A DNA stretch of 64,000 nt from Polaribacter vadi. GTDB lineage: Bacteria > Bacteroidota > Bacteroidia > Flavobacteriales > Flavobacteriaceae. Below are positions 1 through 9,180 of this stretch, one piece after another. How positions within the stretch are numbered: position 1 is the stretch's first letter; every line of letters begins with the position of its first letter. The DNA lies in NCBI RefSeq assembly GCF_018861005.1, contig NZ_JAHKQL010000037.1:1-64000 (forward strand). The letters run 5' to 3'. The translations under genes and the position numbers were made by a program. The notes below the pieces were generated by a model. That model saw only the letters and a list, made by a program, of their open reading frames with translations. It was not told the origin of the DNA and did not search any database.

Positions 1-95
1 CCATTAGCATCATCCCCCTCTAAATCATCATCACAATAGGCTTAATTTGTTGGTAGTCGGACACTGCATGCTGGATTTCCGCCTGCATCATGAGC
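1..95 (-). pseudogene. continuation of the surface-protein repeat beyond two in-frame stops
   Basis: Read on the minus strand in the same frame as the large protein at 96-4457, this stretch carries a second stop (TAA, 42-44) and then resumes the repeat signature YCDDDLEGDDANG at the window edge. The spacing from the last conserved Cys to CDD is 25 codons, exactly as in the preceding repeat, and an Asn-Pro pair falls at the same position. The bases at 49-97 are about 55% G+C, far above the surroundings. The gene therefore either decayed by substitutions here or the sequence is of poor quality. Confidence 0.6.
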
Positions 96-3000
96 TCAAA
101 TTACGTTAACACACATCGAATTTGTGTTTAAGATTCTAACATAAATAGTTTCTCTATCTTGAGTATTATTTGTGTAAGGAGAAACCAAAGGCAGATTTCC
201 AGATTGAGCATCAGCCAAAGAACGATGGTAAGTTACAGTGTGAATATTGGAATCTTGAGTGCCTAAAATACCAGCAGTTTGCGATTCTAAATCAATAGAT
301 TGGGAAAAACCATTTCTTGCAGAACCATCAGAATTGTCATCACAAACCTCTAAATCATCTACAAAATTGGCAATTGGTACTGGGTTTACAACTAGATTAA
401 AAGAAGTATGATCTGTAAAACAGCCAGTTGTATTATTTGTAACACGAACATAAATTGGTTGAGAATCGCGAATTGTATTTTCAAAAGGAGAAGTTAATTC
501 GTCAATTCCTGCATTAGCATCAGTTTTAGATTCATGATAAGTTACAGTGAAATCAGTAGGATTTTGACCATTTAAAATGTCTGTTGTTTGCGATTCTAGA
601 TTAAAATATTGTACAATTCCGTTTGCAGTATCACCATCTAAAACGTCATCACATAATTCTAAATCTGGAACTATTTCAGCTGTTGGTACAGCATCAATTT
701 GAAGATAAAATTCGCCTATTCCTTCACAATCATTATTAATTGTACTTAGAATTTTGTAAAAAATAGGGAATTGAATTCCGTTTGTAATATTGGTAACTTC
801 GTTTTTAGTAATGTCGTTTCTAAAATTAGTAATATCAATTTCATTTAAAGAATTATCTCTATCATTTTCATTTTCATAAAAGAAAACTTCTGTATTTATT
901 GGTGGATTTATACCATTTTCAATGGCAGTTTTGTCCAAATAAAAATTGGTGATATTATCTGTATCAGAATTGGCTGCAGTATCATTTCCATCAGCATCTA
1001 AAAAATCATCACAAACAGGAGGTTGAAGTTCGTTGTAAGAATTTCTGATAGTTTGTCCTACATTTATGGTTAATTCGCTTAATTCTGATGCACAAGAAAA
1101 ATCAGAAATTACTTTTACATACACAGTTTCTGTAATATTTACTTGAACAGGATAGGAGGTAGGGTTTGCAATTAAATTTGCCCCAGCCATATCTTCATAA
1201 TACTCAAAAGTAACATTAGCAGTTTCAGAAATGTTGTTTTCTGCCAAGGTTAAATTTACTGTGGTGTTTGTATCTGCAACTTCTATACACTGATTTAATT
1301 CTGGGTTTGGTTTTAAAATTGGTAAAGGATTTACAGTTAAGGTAATCGCGTTTGAAGTTTCTGTACAAGCATTACCAGTTCTGTTTAAAATTACTCTGTA
1401 TTGATAATTATTATAACTTAATGGTGTATTTGTAAGCTGTAAATTATTAGAATTACTATTGTTATAAATTGCATTATCAGCAATAAGACTCCAAGTTGTG
1501 CCATCAGTAGAAACTTCCCATTGATATTGATCTGCAGTACTATTTATGGTGATAACATCTGTGTCGTTTTCACAGAAAATCACGTTTTCGAAAGGAGAAG
1601 TTATTTCTATTGGAGCATTTGTTATGTAATCTAAATTAGGACTTGTATAACCATCTGTATTGTTGATGATTTTTCCATTATCATTAACTGCAAAAGGAGT
1701 TGCGTCTAAAATTCCATCATCATTATTATCTGTAAAACCAGCTTCTGTAACATCATAACAGCTGTCATTATCAGCATCTAGTTCTACAAAATCAAAATCA
1801 TTATCATTATCTGTGTTAGCAATAATATAATTTAATGAAAGTGTTTTAGCATCTGGAGTTGTTTCTAAATTATCAATTAATCCGTTTATACCAACAAGCG
1901 CGTTAGCGTTATCAATAATACCATCAAAATTGGTATCTAAATTATGTCCAGCTTCAGTAGAATCAAAAATTCCATCATTATCAGAATCTAAATCTATATA
2001 GTTTAAAATTCCATCATTATCAGAATCAATATTTAACATTCCAATAAACTTATCATCTAAACCATCTTGATTGGCATCTACCCCAGAAAGTGAACCCAAT
2101 TCTAAATAGGCTTCATTAATATCAGGAATTCCATCATTATCAGAATCTAAATCGAATGCATCTTCAATATCATCATTATCTGAATCTTTTATAAAATTAG
2201 TTATTTTAAGACTACAAGACAATGAAGATTGGGTTGTGCCCTCATTATTATAATGTTCAAAAATAATTTCTTTAATATTATTAGCAAAAAAAGTGAAATC
2301 TGTGGTATTTGTTATTGTTGATGAAAAACTAAATCTTATTTCTGAGGATGAAAATTGTGTAACACCAGATTCGTAAATTCCATCAAAATTTGTGTCAATT
2401 AATAGAGAGGCATCAGTACTAATTAATGTAATATTTTTTGTGGCATCAGGCAGTCGTAAAATATAGTTTTCTTTATTGTTATTACTAGCTGTAGTTGTAG
2501 CAGCTCTCTCAAACTCAATATTAACTTTTTCAGAAAAAGTTAATGTATAACTATTAGAAGAAATAAGAGCAGGATTTACTGATGATGTAAAACTACTGTT
2601 AAAACCTCCAGAAAGTAAATTTGTTAAACCATCAGAATTACTCGACTGAAGGTTTCCTTCTATAGTAACTCCTTGCAATGCTGTGTTGCCAACTGGTTCT
2701 GGATTTGTAATATCTAGAAAATTTATGTCGGAATTTCCATTAGATTCATCAGAATTTAGAATTCCATCATTATCAATATCAACATCTAAATTATCTATTA
2801 TACCATCATTATCATAATCATCTGGACAAATACTAACAGGTATTTCAATAGACTCAAAAGTAGTTCCAGTACAATCTATAGTACCAATTAAACGATATTT
2901 ACCTGGTTCAGATTCTATGGGTTTGTAAGTATTGTTTGTACTTCTTACTTCCCAAGTTGAAGTAGTTTCATTATAATATTCCCATTTTATACTGTCGAAT

Positions 3001-4457
3001 AAATCTGTGTTTGCAGATTCTAAAGTAAGGTTAGGAATGCAATTCCCTAAAGTAGAAACTGTGGTATTAAAATTAATTTCCGGAGCTGTTGGAAAACCAG
3101 AATAAAAACTACCAGAAGTTGCAGCTCCATTTACATTAAAATAAGCACAATAAAGTTCGTCACTACTATCTACAGATATATTTCCTGTTAGGTTGGTTAC
3201 TTTGTAAGTTTCGTAATCTGCAATGCCATCATTGTCTATGTCTATTCCAAAAGGACCAGAAGTTGCAAAATTTGAGATCGGTAGAGAATTGATGTTTACA
3301 GTAGCATTTGCATTGGTTACAATGGTTACACCACCTGAAAATGTTACATTACCAATACTTTCTATGTTGGGTATATTGTCTACTTTTCCTCTGCTTTCGC
3401 AACTTAAAGGTGGTACAAAAAACATACCTTGGTTGGCTTCGCTTGTACTTGCACCCACTCCTTGATAAGCAAAAACAGGCTTAGAAGTTTTAACAAATAG
3501 GTTTCCATTTGATGTAAATTGATTTCCTTCTATTAAGCTATATTCACCTTTGTTTAGGGTTGTGCTTACACCATTTCCGTTAATACTAATAGTTGTATTA
3601 TCTTCATGAGCCACAATAAGTACATTTTCCCAGCCATCATTTCCATCACCTTTTACAAAAATATAATCTGTACCTACTTTATCTAAACCAACAATTTGAT
3701 CCATTCCATAATCTCTTCCTGTTCCATTATGAAAACTACCATTTGCAGAACCTGTGTTTACAACAATGTTTTTATCCGAAGAAATTAAAGTACCAATTAA
3801 ACCATCTCTGTTTGTAATAACATCATCTGCACTTGTGGCTACAATATAACTTTCGCCTTCATTTAAAGTTACAGAAAACGGAAAAGCACCTGAATAATTT
3901 TTAATTTCTAAACCAGGTGTTATATCATCAAAAGTAACTTGAGTATTGTCTTCTGAAGCCATTACAGAAACAAAATTTAAGTAATTACTTTGCGGATTTT
4001 CATTAGTATACATACCTGCTCTAAAAGTTGTGCCTAATGCAGATGAACCTTTACTAACTAAGGCACCAGCTTGCGATCCACTACCAGCTAAAACTCGAAT
4101 TGAAACGTAAATAACATCTGTTGCTTCTACTATATATCCTTTGTCTTTATGTACAGTTCCTGTTTGATTGGCATCTACAAAAAGTTGGCTATCTCCAGTA
4201 GCTATAAAAATTTCTTGTGGATTTGAGCTAGACACAATACCTGTAATATCAGTATCAGAACCAACTTGTTTTATGGTATAACTTACATCTTTATTACTTG
4301 GTGTAGATATATAAAAATATTGATTTTCAGGATTTGCATTTCCTTCTTCTGCATACGTTAAAGGTGGTATAAAATGCTTTTTACTTAATTGTGCATTTGC
4401 ATCATTCAAATAAAATAAAGAAACAAAAATGACTAAAACTAAAAGTTTGGATTTCAA
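96..4457 (-). CDS. large secreted IgGFc-binding-like / TSP3-repeat surface protein (C-terminus interrupted)
   Basis: A secreted cell-surface protein, 1,453 residues as readable here. The start is TTG (4455-4457), followed by a signal peptide (residues 1-22, cleavage after DANA). Residues ~25-400 resemble the IgGFc-binding protein N-terminal domain (FIPPLTY near the start, FVPPLS near 350). Then come an Ig-like segment (~440-530), thrombospondin type 3-like acidic repeats with DxDNDGI motifs (~540-575 and ~745-915, probably calcium binding), a second Ig-like segment (~950-1040) and repeats of ~105-118 residues with CDD at about 1150, 1268 and 1372. Comparable flavobacterial proteins usually end in a type IX secretion sorting domain; none is seen before the stop, and the repeat pattern resumes in frame beyond it, so the true gene probably extends off the window. 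A role in adhesion or surface contact is inferred. It is transcribed separately from the ABC operon upstream (terminator 4562-4598, -7 box 4530-4537). Confidence 0.75.
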   Translation of the reverse strand: MKSKLLVLVIFVSLFYLNDANAQLSKKHFIPPLTYAEEGNANPENQYFYISTPSNKDVSYTIKQVGSDTDITGIVSSSNPQEIFIATGDSQLFVDANQTGTVHKDKGYIVEATDVIYVSIRVLAGSGSQAGALVSKGSSALGTTFRAGMYTNENPQSNYLNFVSVMASEDNTQVTFDDITPGLEIKNYSGAFPFSVTLNEGESYIVATSADDVITNRDGLIGTLISSDKNIVVNTGSANGSFHNGTGRDYGMDQIVGLDKVGTDYIFVKGDGNDGWENVLIVAHEDNTTISINGNGVSTTLNKGEYSLIEGNQFTSNGNLFVKTSKPVFAYQGVGASTSEANQGMFFVPPLSCESRGKVDNIPNIESIGNVTFSGGVTIVTNANATVNINSLPISNFATSGPFGIDIDNDGIADYETYKVTNLTGNISVDSSDELYCAYFNVNGAATSGSFYSGFPTAPEINFNTTVSTLGNCIPNLTLESANTDLFDSIKWEYYNETTSTWEVRSTNNTYKPIESEPGKYRLIGTIDCTGTTFESIEIPVSICPDDYDNDGIIDNLDVDIDNDGILNSDESNGNSDINFLDITNPEPVGNTALQGVTIEGNLQSSNSDGLTNLLSGGFNSSFTSSVNPALISSNSYTLTFSEKVNIEFERAATTTASNNNKENYILRLPDATKNITLISTDASLLIDTNFDGIYESGVTQFSSSEIRFSFSSTITNTTDFTFFANNIKEIIFEHYNNEGTTQSSLSCSLKITNFIKDSDNDDIEDAFDLDSDNDGIPDINEAYLELGSLSGVDANQDGLDDKFIGMLNIDSDNDGILNYIDLDSDNDGIFDSTEAGHNLDTNFDGIIDNANALVGINGLIDNLETTPDAKTLSLNYIIANTDNDNDFDFVELDADNDSCYDVTEAGFTDNNDDGILDATPFAVNDNGKIINNTDGYTSPNLDYITNAPIEITSPFENVIFCENDTDVITINSTADQYQWEVSTDGTTWSLIADNAIYNNSNSNNLQLTNTPLSYNNYQYRVILNRTGNACTETSNAITLTVNPLPILKPNPELNQCIEVADTNTTVNLTLAENNISETANVTFEYYEDMAGANLIANPTSYPVQVNITETVYVKVISDFSCASELSELTINVGQTIRNSYNELQPPVCDDFLDADGNDTAANSDTDNITNFYLDKTAIENGINPPINTEVFFYENENDRDNSLNEIDITNFRNDITKNEVTNITNGIQFPIFYKILSTINNDCEGIGEFYLQIDAVPTAEIVPDLELCDDVLDGDTANGIVQYFNLESQTTDILNGQNPTDFTVTYHESKTDANAGIDELTSPFENTIRDSQPIYVRVTNNTTGCFTDHTSFNLVVNPVPIANFVDDLEVCDDNSDGSARNGFSQSIDLESQTAGILGTQDSNIHTVTYHRSLADAQSGNLPLVSPYTNNTQDRETIYVRILNTNSMCVNVI

Positions 4458-4529
4458 TGAGTAATTATTTAATTAGGAATTATCTGCTAAAAATAATAAG
4501 AAATTAATAAAAAAGAATCATTCTTATTA

Positions 4530-4537
4530 CAAACTTA
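4530..4537 (-). promoter_or_regulatory. -7 box TAAGTTTG for the surface protein gene
   Basis: On the minus strand this reads TAAGTTTG, a full match to the Bacteroidota -7 element TAnnTTTG, about 70 bases before the TTG start. No TTG -33 box sits at the usual 17-23 bases upstream. A short palindrome (AAGAATcATTCTT, 4513-4525) lies where transcription would begin. Confidence 0.4.
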
Positions 4538-4561
4538 GACCACAAACGTTCTAAATAGTTT

Positions 4562-4598
4562 AAAAAAAAATCATATACTTTTTAATGTATATGATTTT
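4562..4598 (-). terminator. intrinsic terminator of the ABC-2 transporter operon
   Basis: On the minus strand a 12-bp perfect stem (AAAATCATATAC with its complement, 8-base loop) is followed by an uninterrupted T tract of about nine bases. It lies 60 bases past the stop of the permease gene and upstream of the surface-protein promoter. Confidence 0.8.
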
Positions 4599-4656
4599 GT
4601 GTAAAATTATTAAATAAGATGTAATTCTTAATTAATGTGTTTTTTTATAATTCGGA

Positions 4657-5502
4657 TTATAAATCTCTTTTTAATAATAATTTATAAGATAAATAAATGA
4701 ATAAGAATGTCCAGAAAGAAACAATTAAAATGTTTGTAAAATCTACAGAATAACTTTTGGTAAAAGTCTCACCCATAGTATTTGCAGCAGATCTAACAGC
4801 ACCTAATCTAGAAAAAGGTTCTTTAATTAAATTGGTCATAGATTCTAGAGGTAAAAACTGCATAAATTTATCTACAGTATTACTGGTGTGTTCATTTTCG
4901 TTAAACTGCCAAAAAAGATATCCTCTAAACATGTTTTCAATAATCAGCCAAACAAACATAGCTCCGATTGCAAAAGCAGAACGTTTAACTAAAATACCTA
5001 AGAATAAACCAAAAGAGAAAAAACCAACTAATTTTATAAAAAAAGCTAATAAATAATCTAAATCAGAAATAATTATGGCAAATTCATTATAATCTGAATA
5101 CACTAAACCTAATACCAAAGAAACCACAAAAACAAAAACAGTAGAAACTGCTGCAAAAGCAATTACTGTATAAAATTTAGATAGTATGAATTCCTTTTTA
5201 CTTAAACCATCTATTAGGTTTTGCTTTAGGGTTTTATAACTATATTCATTACTCATCATTGATACAATTACCAACAATAAAAAGAATTTTAAAATGGCAG
5301 CTACGTAAGTGTTAAAGTGCCATATATAAGGAAAATTAAAGATTCCTGCATCTGCTAAATGTAATTTAAAATTACCAAATTCAAATTTTATGGCAGCAAT
5401 TAATGCAATTGATGTAAGCAAACCAAAGTAAATAATAGACAAAACTTTGCTTGCTCTATTGTACCTTAATTTATGAAATTCTATAGTAAGTAGTCTTAAC
5501 AT
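4657..5502 (-). CDS. ABC-2 type transporter permease
   Basis: Integral membrane subunit of an ABC transporter, 281 residues, with about six hydrophobic segments (around residues 22-42, 62-82, 108-130, 150-175, 180-200 and 255-275). The opening LRLLTIEFHKLRYNR, a cytoplasmic leader before the first membrane segment, is typical of ABC-2 permeases of the bacitracin/lantibiotic-export or Na+-efflux type. It starts at an ATG 18 bases after the stop of the ATPase gene (5521-6420), so the two form an operon closed by the terminator at 4562-4598. The substrate cannot be told from sequence. Confidence 0.85.
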   Translation of the reverse strand: MLRLLTIEFHKLRYNRASKVLSIIYFGLLTSIALIAAIKFEFGNFKLHLADAGIFNFPYIWHFNTYVAAILKFFLLLVIVSMMSNEYSYKTLKQNLIDGLSKKEFILSKFYTVIAFAAVSTVFVFVVSLVLGLVYSDYNEFAIIISDLDYLLAFFIKLVGFFSFGLFLGILVKRSAFAIGAMFVWLIIENMFRGYLFWQFNENEHTSNTVDKFMQFLPLESMTNLIKEPFSRLGAVRSAANTMGETFTKSYSVDFTNILIVSFWTFLFIYLSYKLLLKRDL

Positions 5503-5520
5503 GACTTTATTTTTTTTTGA

Positions 5521-6420
5521 TTAGTTGTTTTTTGTTAAATCCAAAAATTGTTGCTCTAAACTTGGTTTACGTTTTACTAAATGACTCAAAACAAAACCTT
5601 TATTAAATAAATCTTTATTAATTTCTGATGCTGATAAATTTTTACTTAACGTTGCAATTATTGTTTCATGATCTTTAGAAACCTTTAAAATTGAATCGTG
5701 ATTTTCTAAAAATTCAATTAATTGCTCTTCTTTAGCTTCAACTTTAAGTTCTAATAAACCATTAGAGGATGTCATTTCATCTACTCTACCAGCGTATAAT
5801 TTTACACCTTTTCTAATTACAACTACATGACTACAAACTTTTTCTACTTCGTCTAAAAGGTGAGAGGCTAACAAAATTGTAGTTCCATTAGCTGCAATTT
5901 TTTTAATGATTTCTCTAATTTCGTGAATTCCTTGCGGATCTAAACCATTTGTAGGTTCATCTAAAATTAATATTTCTGGGTCGTTTAACAAAGCAGATGC
6001 AATTGCCAAACGTTGTTTCATACCCAAAGAAAAAGTTTTAAACTTACTATCTCTTCTTTCAAAAAGATTTACTGTTGTTAGTTTCTCATTAATTTTTTCT
6101 GTTGATATTCCTTTTATTTTACAAATCAAAGCCAAATTCTGAGTAGCTGTCATGTAAGGATAAAAGTTAGGGCGTTCTATAATTGCACCAACTTTTTTTA
6201 AGGCTTCATGGGTAGATAGTTTTCCATCAAACCAAGAAAACTCGCCAGAAGTTCTGTTTACTACATTTAAGATTATACCTAAGGTTGTCGATTTTCCAGA
6301 GCCATTTGGACCTAGAATTCCGTAAACGTTTCCTTTTTGAATATCAAAAGAAAGATTATTTACAGCATGAACAGCTCCGTATTTTTTGTCTAAATTTTTA
6401 AGAGATAAGATTGTTTCCAA
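5521..6420 (-). CDS. ABC transporter ATP-binding protein
   Basis: Nucleotide-binding subunit, 299 residues, energising the permease encoded next (4657-5502). Walker A is GPNGSGKST (residues 37-45), the signature is SLGMKQRL (~133), Walker B is LILDEPTNGLDP (~153) and the switch His is in LLASHLLDEVE (~187). The C-terminal ~90 residues form the accessory region usual in the CcmA/NatA/BcrA type. The start is TTG (6418-6420), giving METILSLKNL; no ATG exists in frame upstream before a stop. Substrate unknown. Confidence 0.9.
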   Translation of the reverse strand: METILSLKNLDKKYGAVHAVNNLSFDIQKGNVYGILGPNGSGKSTTLGIILNVVNRTSGEFSWFDGKLSTHEALKKVGAIIERPNFYPYMTATQNLALICKIKGISTEKINEKLTTVNLFERRDSKFKTFSLGMKQRLAIASALLNDPEILILDEPTNGLDPQGIHEIREIIKKIAANGTTILLASHLLDEVEKVCSHVVVIRKGVKLYAGRVDEMTSSNGLLELKVEAKEEQLIEFLENHDSILKVSKDHETIIATLSKNLSASEINKDLFNKGFVLSHLVKRKPSLEQQFLDLTKNN

Positions 6421-6555
6421 AGAAATTGATTTAGTCAGTTATAAAAAGTAAGACGACTAAAATACAATTTTGTTACGTAGAAAAACAGTTTTAAGTAGTA
6501 CTAAGCAGTATTAAAATTTATGTTAAGTTTTAAATAGAGATGTATTCAATTAAAT

Positions 6556-7056
6556 TTAACGATATTTAAATCCATAAACTTTCTGTAATTTATGATTCAT
6601 AATGTCATTTGATGGAAAAACTTTCCATTTAATACCATCATTTTTTGATTTTAAAAATTTGATAAATTCTAAATATTCATTAGAATGCGCTACACTTGTA
6701 AATTTTAGTTTTTTTAATTCACCATTTATTTTATACTCAATTTTATTCTTTGTTGGGTTCTTTGAAGTAGAAATATATTCTATAGATAATAATTCAGAAT
6801 ATTCAATCGCAATTTTTCTATTTGTATAAAAAAAATCAATTTCAATTAATTCATCATTAAATTCAATTTCAAAAACATTTTTACGTTGATAAATTAAAAT
6901 AGTAGCACAAACTGCCAAAGAAGAAAGTATTGTAATTATTTGAACTAAGATATTATCAATAGAATATAAGAAGCCAATTCCCATAGATATTATCATTATT
7001 GAAGCAAGAACAGATTGAAAAAAAGTAAAAGAAGAAGAAGAATTATATTTTTTCAT
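6556..7056 (-). CDS. hypothetical small membrane protein, possibly PH-like
   Basis: A 166-residue protein that I do not recognise. Two adjacent hydrophobic helices (about residues 11-33 and 35-56) form a hairpin, followed by a ~100-residue soluble part rich in alternating beta-type segments (EIEFNDELIEIDFFYTN, then IEYSELLSIEYIS, KIEYKINGEL) and a closing helix. This helical hairpin plus beta sheet plus helix layout recalls bacterial PH-like membrane proteins (YcxB/YdbS type), but the match is only by shape. It starts at an ATG and ends 29 bases before the ABC operon control region begins to matter; it follows the gene at 7085-7576 by 28 bases and may be cotranscribed with it. Confidence 0.6.
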   Translation of the reverse strand: MKKYNSSSSFTFFQSVLASIMIISMGIGFLYSIDNILVQIITILSSLAVCATILIYQRKNVFEIEFNDELIEIDFFYTNRKIAIEYSELLSIEYISTSKNPTKNKIEYKINGELKKLKFTSVAHSNEYLEFIKFLKSKNDGIKWKVFPSNDIMNHKLQKVYGFKYR

Positions 7057-7084
7057 TTATTGTTGTTAACAATGAACTTGATAA

Positions 7085-7576
7085 TCAATACTCGTTAAAA
7101 TCAAAATCATCAAAAATATCGAATTCATCATCATCTTCATCTTCTTCACCTTCTAATTTATCAGCAACAAATTCTTTTTCAGGTGCTTCTTCAGGAATTT
7201 CGCCAACAGTTAAAATAGTTTGTGGTAAATCGTCTCTTTTTTCTGATGAAATTTCAACTACATCAACATAAAACGTCCACATATTTAAAAAATCATAAAC
7301 ATAAATTAGTTTATCATTTTCTAGAGGTAAAGTTTCTTTTAAAATACAAGTTTGCATAGAAATAGCTTCGCCTGCTTCTGCCATATTAAACAACGGAATT
7401 TCATCACCTTGATTCCACTCATCATCAGTTTTATAAAAAGAGGCCATTTCTTGCCCTTCAAAACCAAAAGCAGTTGCAATTGAATTGTGTAAAACTTCTA
7501 AATTAATATGCTCATCAACCAAAATTGTTCTAATTACATCTTCTTTGGTGTCTAAGATAACTCGTATTTTGTACAT
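7085..7576 (-). CDS. plasmid pRiA4b ORF-3-like (IS1096 passenger TnpR-type) family protein
   Basis: A 163-residue cytoplasmic protein starting MYKIRVILD at the ATG 7574-7576. The order of motifs (LHNSIATAFGF, then EMASFYKTDDEWNQGDEIPL, then LIYVYDFLNMWTFYVDVVEI) matches the PRiA4_ORF3 fold. The C-terminus is an extremely acidic tail (last ~25 residues mostly D and E). Despite the family name there is no transposon here; this is an ordinary flavobacterial housekeeping-like member of unknown function. An upstream in-frame extension of 11 codons exists but overlaps a TATTTTTG -7 box on the minus strand, so the shorter start is preferred. It is divergent from the thioesterase gene at 7648. Confidence 0.75.
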   Translation of the reverse strand: MYKIRVILDTKEDVIRTILVDEHINLEVLHNSIATAFGFEGQEMASFYKTDDEWNQGDEIPLFNMAEAGEAISMQTCILKETLPLENDKLIYVYDFLNMWTFYVDVVEISSEKRDDLPQTILTVGEIPEEAPEKEFVADKLEGEEDEDDDEFDIFDDFDFNEY

Positions 7577-7620
7577 ATAATCGTTAAATATTGAGCTGCA
7601 AAAATACAATAAATTATGCT

Positions 7621-7628
7621 TATTTTTA
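7621..7628 (+). promoter_or_regulatory. -7-like box TATTTTTA before the thioesterase-menF operon
   Basis: TATTTTTA differs from TAnnTTTG only in the last base and lies 19 bases before the ATG at 7648. The surrounding string TATTTTTACA recurs before 12575 and 29304 at similar distances, which supports it as a promoter variant. Confidence 0.4.
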
Positions 7629-7647
7629 CATTCTTAATTATGCTTAA

Positions 7648-8064
7648 ATGGATAAAGAAAAAACACTTATTACTTTAAATAATTTTAATAAAAATACTTT
7701 AATGGAAACTTTAGAAATAGAGTTTGTAGATGTGGGTTTAGATTTTGTAACTGCAAAAATGCCAGTAAATTCAAGGGTTTATCAGCCTTATGGTATTTTA
7801 CATGGAGGTGCAACTGCAGCCTTAGCAGAAACTGTAGGTAGTTGTGCATCAGCTTTATTTGTAGATACAAAAACTAAAATTGTTAAAGGAATTGAGTTGA
7901 GTATTAACCACGTAAAAAGTGTTAAAGAAGGTTTTGTTTTTGGTATTGCAAAACCAATTCATAAAGGTAGAACTACACATTTATGGGAAATTAAAATTGT
8001 AGATGAAAAAGAGAACTTAATTTCTATTTGTAAACTTACCAATATTGTTTTAGACAAAAAGTAG
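7648..8064 (+). CDS. PaaI-family hotdog thioesterase, candidate DHNA-CoA hydrolase
   Basis: A 138-residue hotdog-fold acyl-CoA thioesterase. The family motif is visible as QPYGILHGGATAALAETVGS (residues ~47-66), with His and Gly of HGG and the catalytic acidic residue in AET. The gene is followed after three bases by isochorismate synthase, so a role as 1,4-dihydroxy-2-naphthoyl-CoA hydrolase (MenI) in menaquinone synthesis is the natural inference, although PaaI-like enzymes have broad specificity. The ATG at 7648 is the first in frame. Confidence 0.8.
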   Translation: MDKEKTLITLNNFNKNTLMETLEIEFVDVGLDFVTAKMPVNSRVYQPYGILHGGATAALAETVGSCASALFVDTKTKIVKGIELSINHVKSVKEGFVFGIAKPIHKGRTTHLWEIKIVDEKENLISICKLTNIVLDKK

Positions 8065-8067
8065 TTG

Positions 8068-9111
8068 ATGAGAATTTTTGATAAAGTGATACGTTATTAT
8101 CACGAAAACTTACCTTTTGTAGTATATAGAAAACCCAATAAAAATACGATTTCTAGTTTTTTTATTGTTGATGATGAACTATATTTTACTAATAAATTTA
8201 AAGAATCTGGTTTTGTTTTTGCACCTTTTAATACAGATGAAAAATCCATTTTATTTCCTGTTGAAAAATCTGAATGCTTAACAGAAGAAATAGATTTAGA
8301 AATTGTTAATTCTGATGAAAACACTTTTTTTGTTGATGATAATTCCAAAGAAAATCATTTAAAGATTGTTGAAAAAACTATTGATAAAATAAAAAAATCG
8401 AATATAAAAAAGGTTGTAATTTCTAGAAAGGAGCTGGTTAATATCAGTAATTTTGATTTACTTGAAATTTATAAAAAACTTCTACAAAATTATAAAAATG
8501 CTTTTGTGTATTGTTGGTATCATCCAAAAGTTGGTTTGTGGTTTGGTGCAACACCAGAAACGCTTTTAAATATCGAAAATGATGTTTTTAAAACCATGTC
8601 TTTGGCTGGAACTCAGGTTGATAGAGGACAAGAAAAACCTCTTTGGAAAAGCAAAGAATTGGAAGAACAACAATTGGTTACCGATTTTATAGAACATCAA
8701 TTGCATACAATTTCATCAAAATTAAAAATTGATAAAACTGAAACTGTAAAAGCAGGTAATTTACTCCATTTAAGAACCAGAGTAGAAGGGAAGCTTAGTG
8801 AAAAATCAGACTTAAAATCATTAATTAGAGCTTTACACCCAACACCTGCAGTTTGTGGTTTACCAAGAAATTTGGCAAAAGATTTTATTTTAGAAAACGA
8901 AAATTACGATAGAAGTTTTTATACTGGTTTTCTTGGTGAATTAAATTTGGATAAAAAATCATCACTTTTTGTGAATTTAAGATGTATGGCTATTAAAAAT
9001 AAAACCGCTTCTATTTATATTGGTGGTGGAATTACAAAAGATAGTAAGGCAAAAAACGAGTGGCAAGAAACAGTTTCTAAGAGTAAAACAATGAAACGTG
9101 TGTTAAAATAA
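8068..9111 (+). CDS. menF: isochorismate synthase (chorismate-utilising enzyme)
   Basis: Converts chorismate to isochorismate, the first committed step of menaquinone synthesis. The 347-residue protein has the chorismate-binding core: LWFGATPETLL (~154), TMSLAGT (~173), the family-defining HPTPAVCGLP (~261), ENYDRSFYTGFLGEL (~285) and IYIGGGITKDSKAKNEW (~317). The N-terminal ~90 residues are divergent, as in other stand-alone isochorismate synthases (MenF/EntC/DhbC). The start is taken as ATG 8068 rather than the TTG one codon earlier. The upstream thioesterase ends at 8064, so the pair is one operon, closed by the terminator at 9111-9144. With menA, menC and menE in the window and no siderophore genes, the menaquinone role is favoured. 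Confidence 0.88.
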   Translation: MRIFDKVIRYYHENLPFVVYRKPNKNTISSFFIVDDELYFTNKFKESGFVFAPFNTDEKSILFPVEKSECLTEEIDLEIVNSDENTFFVDDNSKENHLKIVEKTIDKIKKSNIKKVVISRKELVNISNFDLLEIYKKLLQNYKNAFVYCWYHPKVGLWFGATPETLLNIENDVFKTMSLAGTQVDRGQEKPLWKSKELEEQQLVTDFIEHQLHTISSKLKIDKTETVKAGNLLHLRTRVEGKLSEKSDLKSLIRALHPTPAVCGLPRNLAKDFILENENYDRSFYTGFLGELNLDKKSSLFVNLRCMAIKNKTASIYIGGGITKDSKAKNEWQETVSKSKTMKRVLK

Positions 9112-9144
9112 AAAACTGCAATCTTAAAAAAGATTGCAGTTTTT
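9111..9144. terminator. bidirectional intrinsic terminator after menF
   Basis: A perfect 15-bp stem (AAAAACTGCAATCTT with its complement) closes over an AAAA loop. The A tract on one side and T tract on the other give U-rich ends on both strands, so it can end both the menF operon and the convergent PUR gene. Confidence 0.85.
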
Positions 9145-9180
9145 AAACGTGTAAATTGAATTTGAATTATATTTTTAAAC

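Noticed and set aside
3223..3465. Many antisense frames of 60-126 codons inside large genes (for example 3223-3465, 44335-44715, 50557-50916, 51241-51588, 52654-53001)
   Set aside because: Each lies opposite a well-supported gene, and their odd residue composition follows from the complement of AT-rich coding sequence.
7085..7576. Insertion-sequence remnant suggested by the IS1096/TnpR family name
   Set aside because: The gene is intact, has no inverted repeats or transposase around it, and the family is widespread as a chromosomal gene in Bacteroidota.
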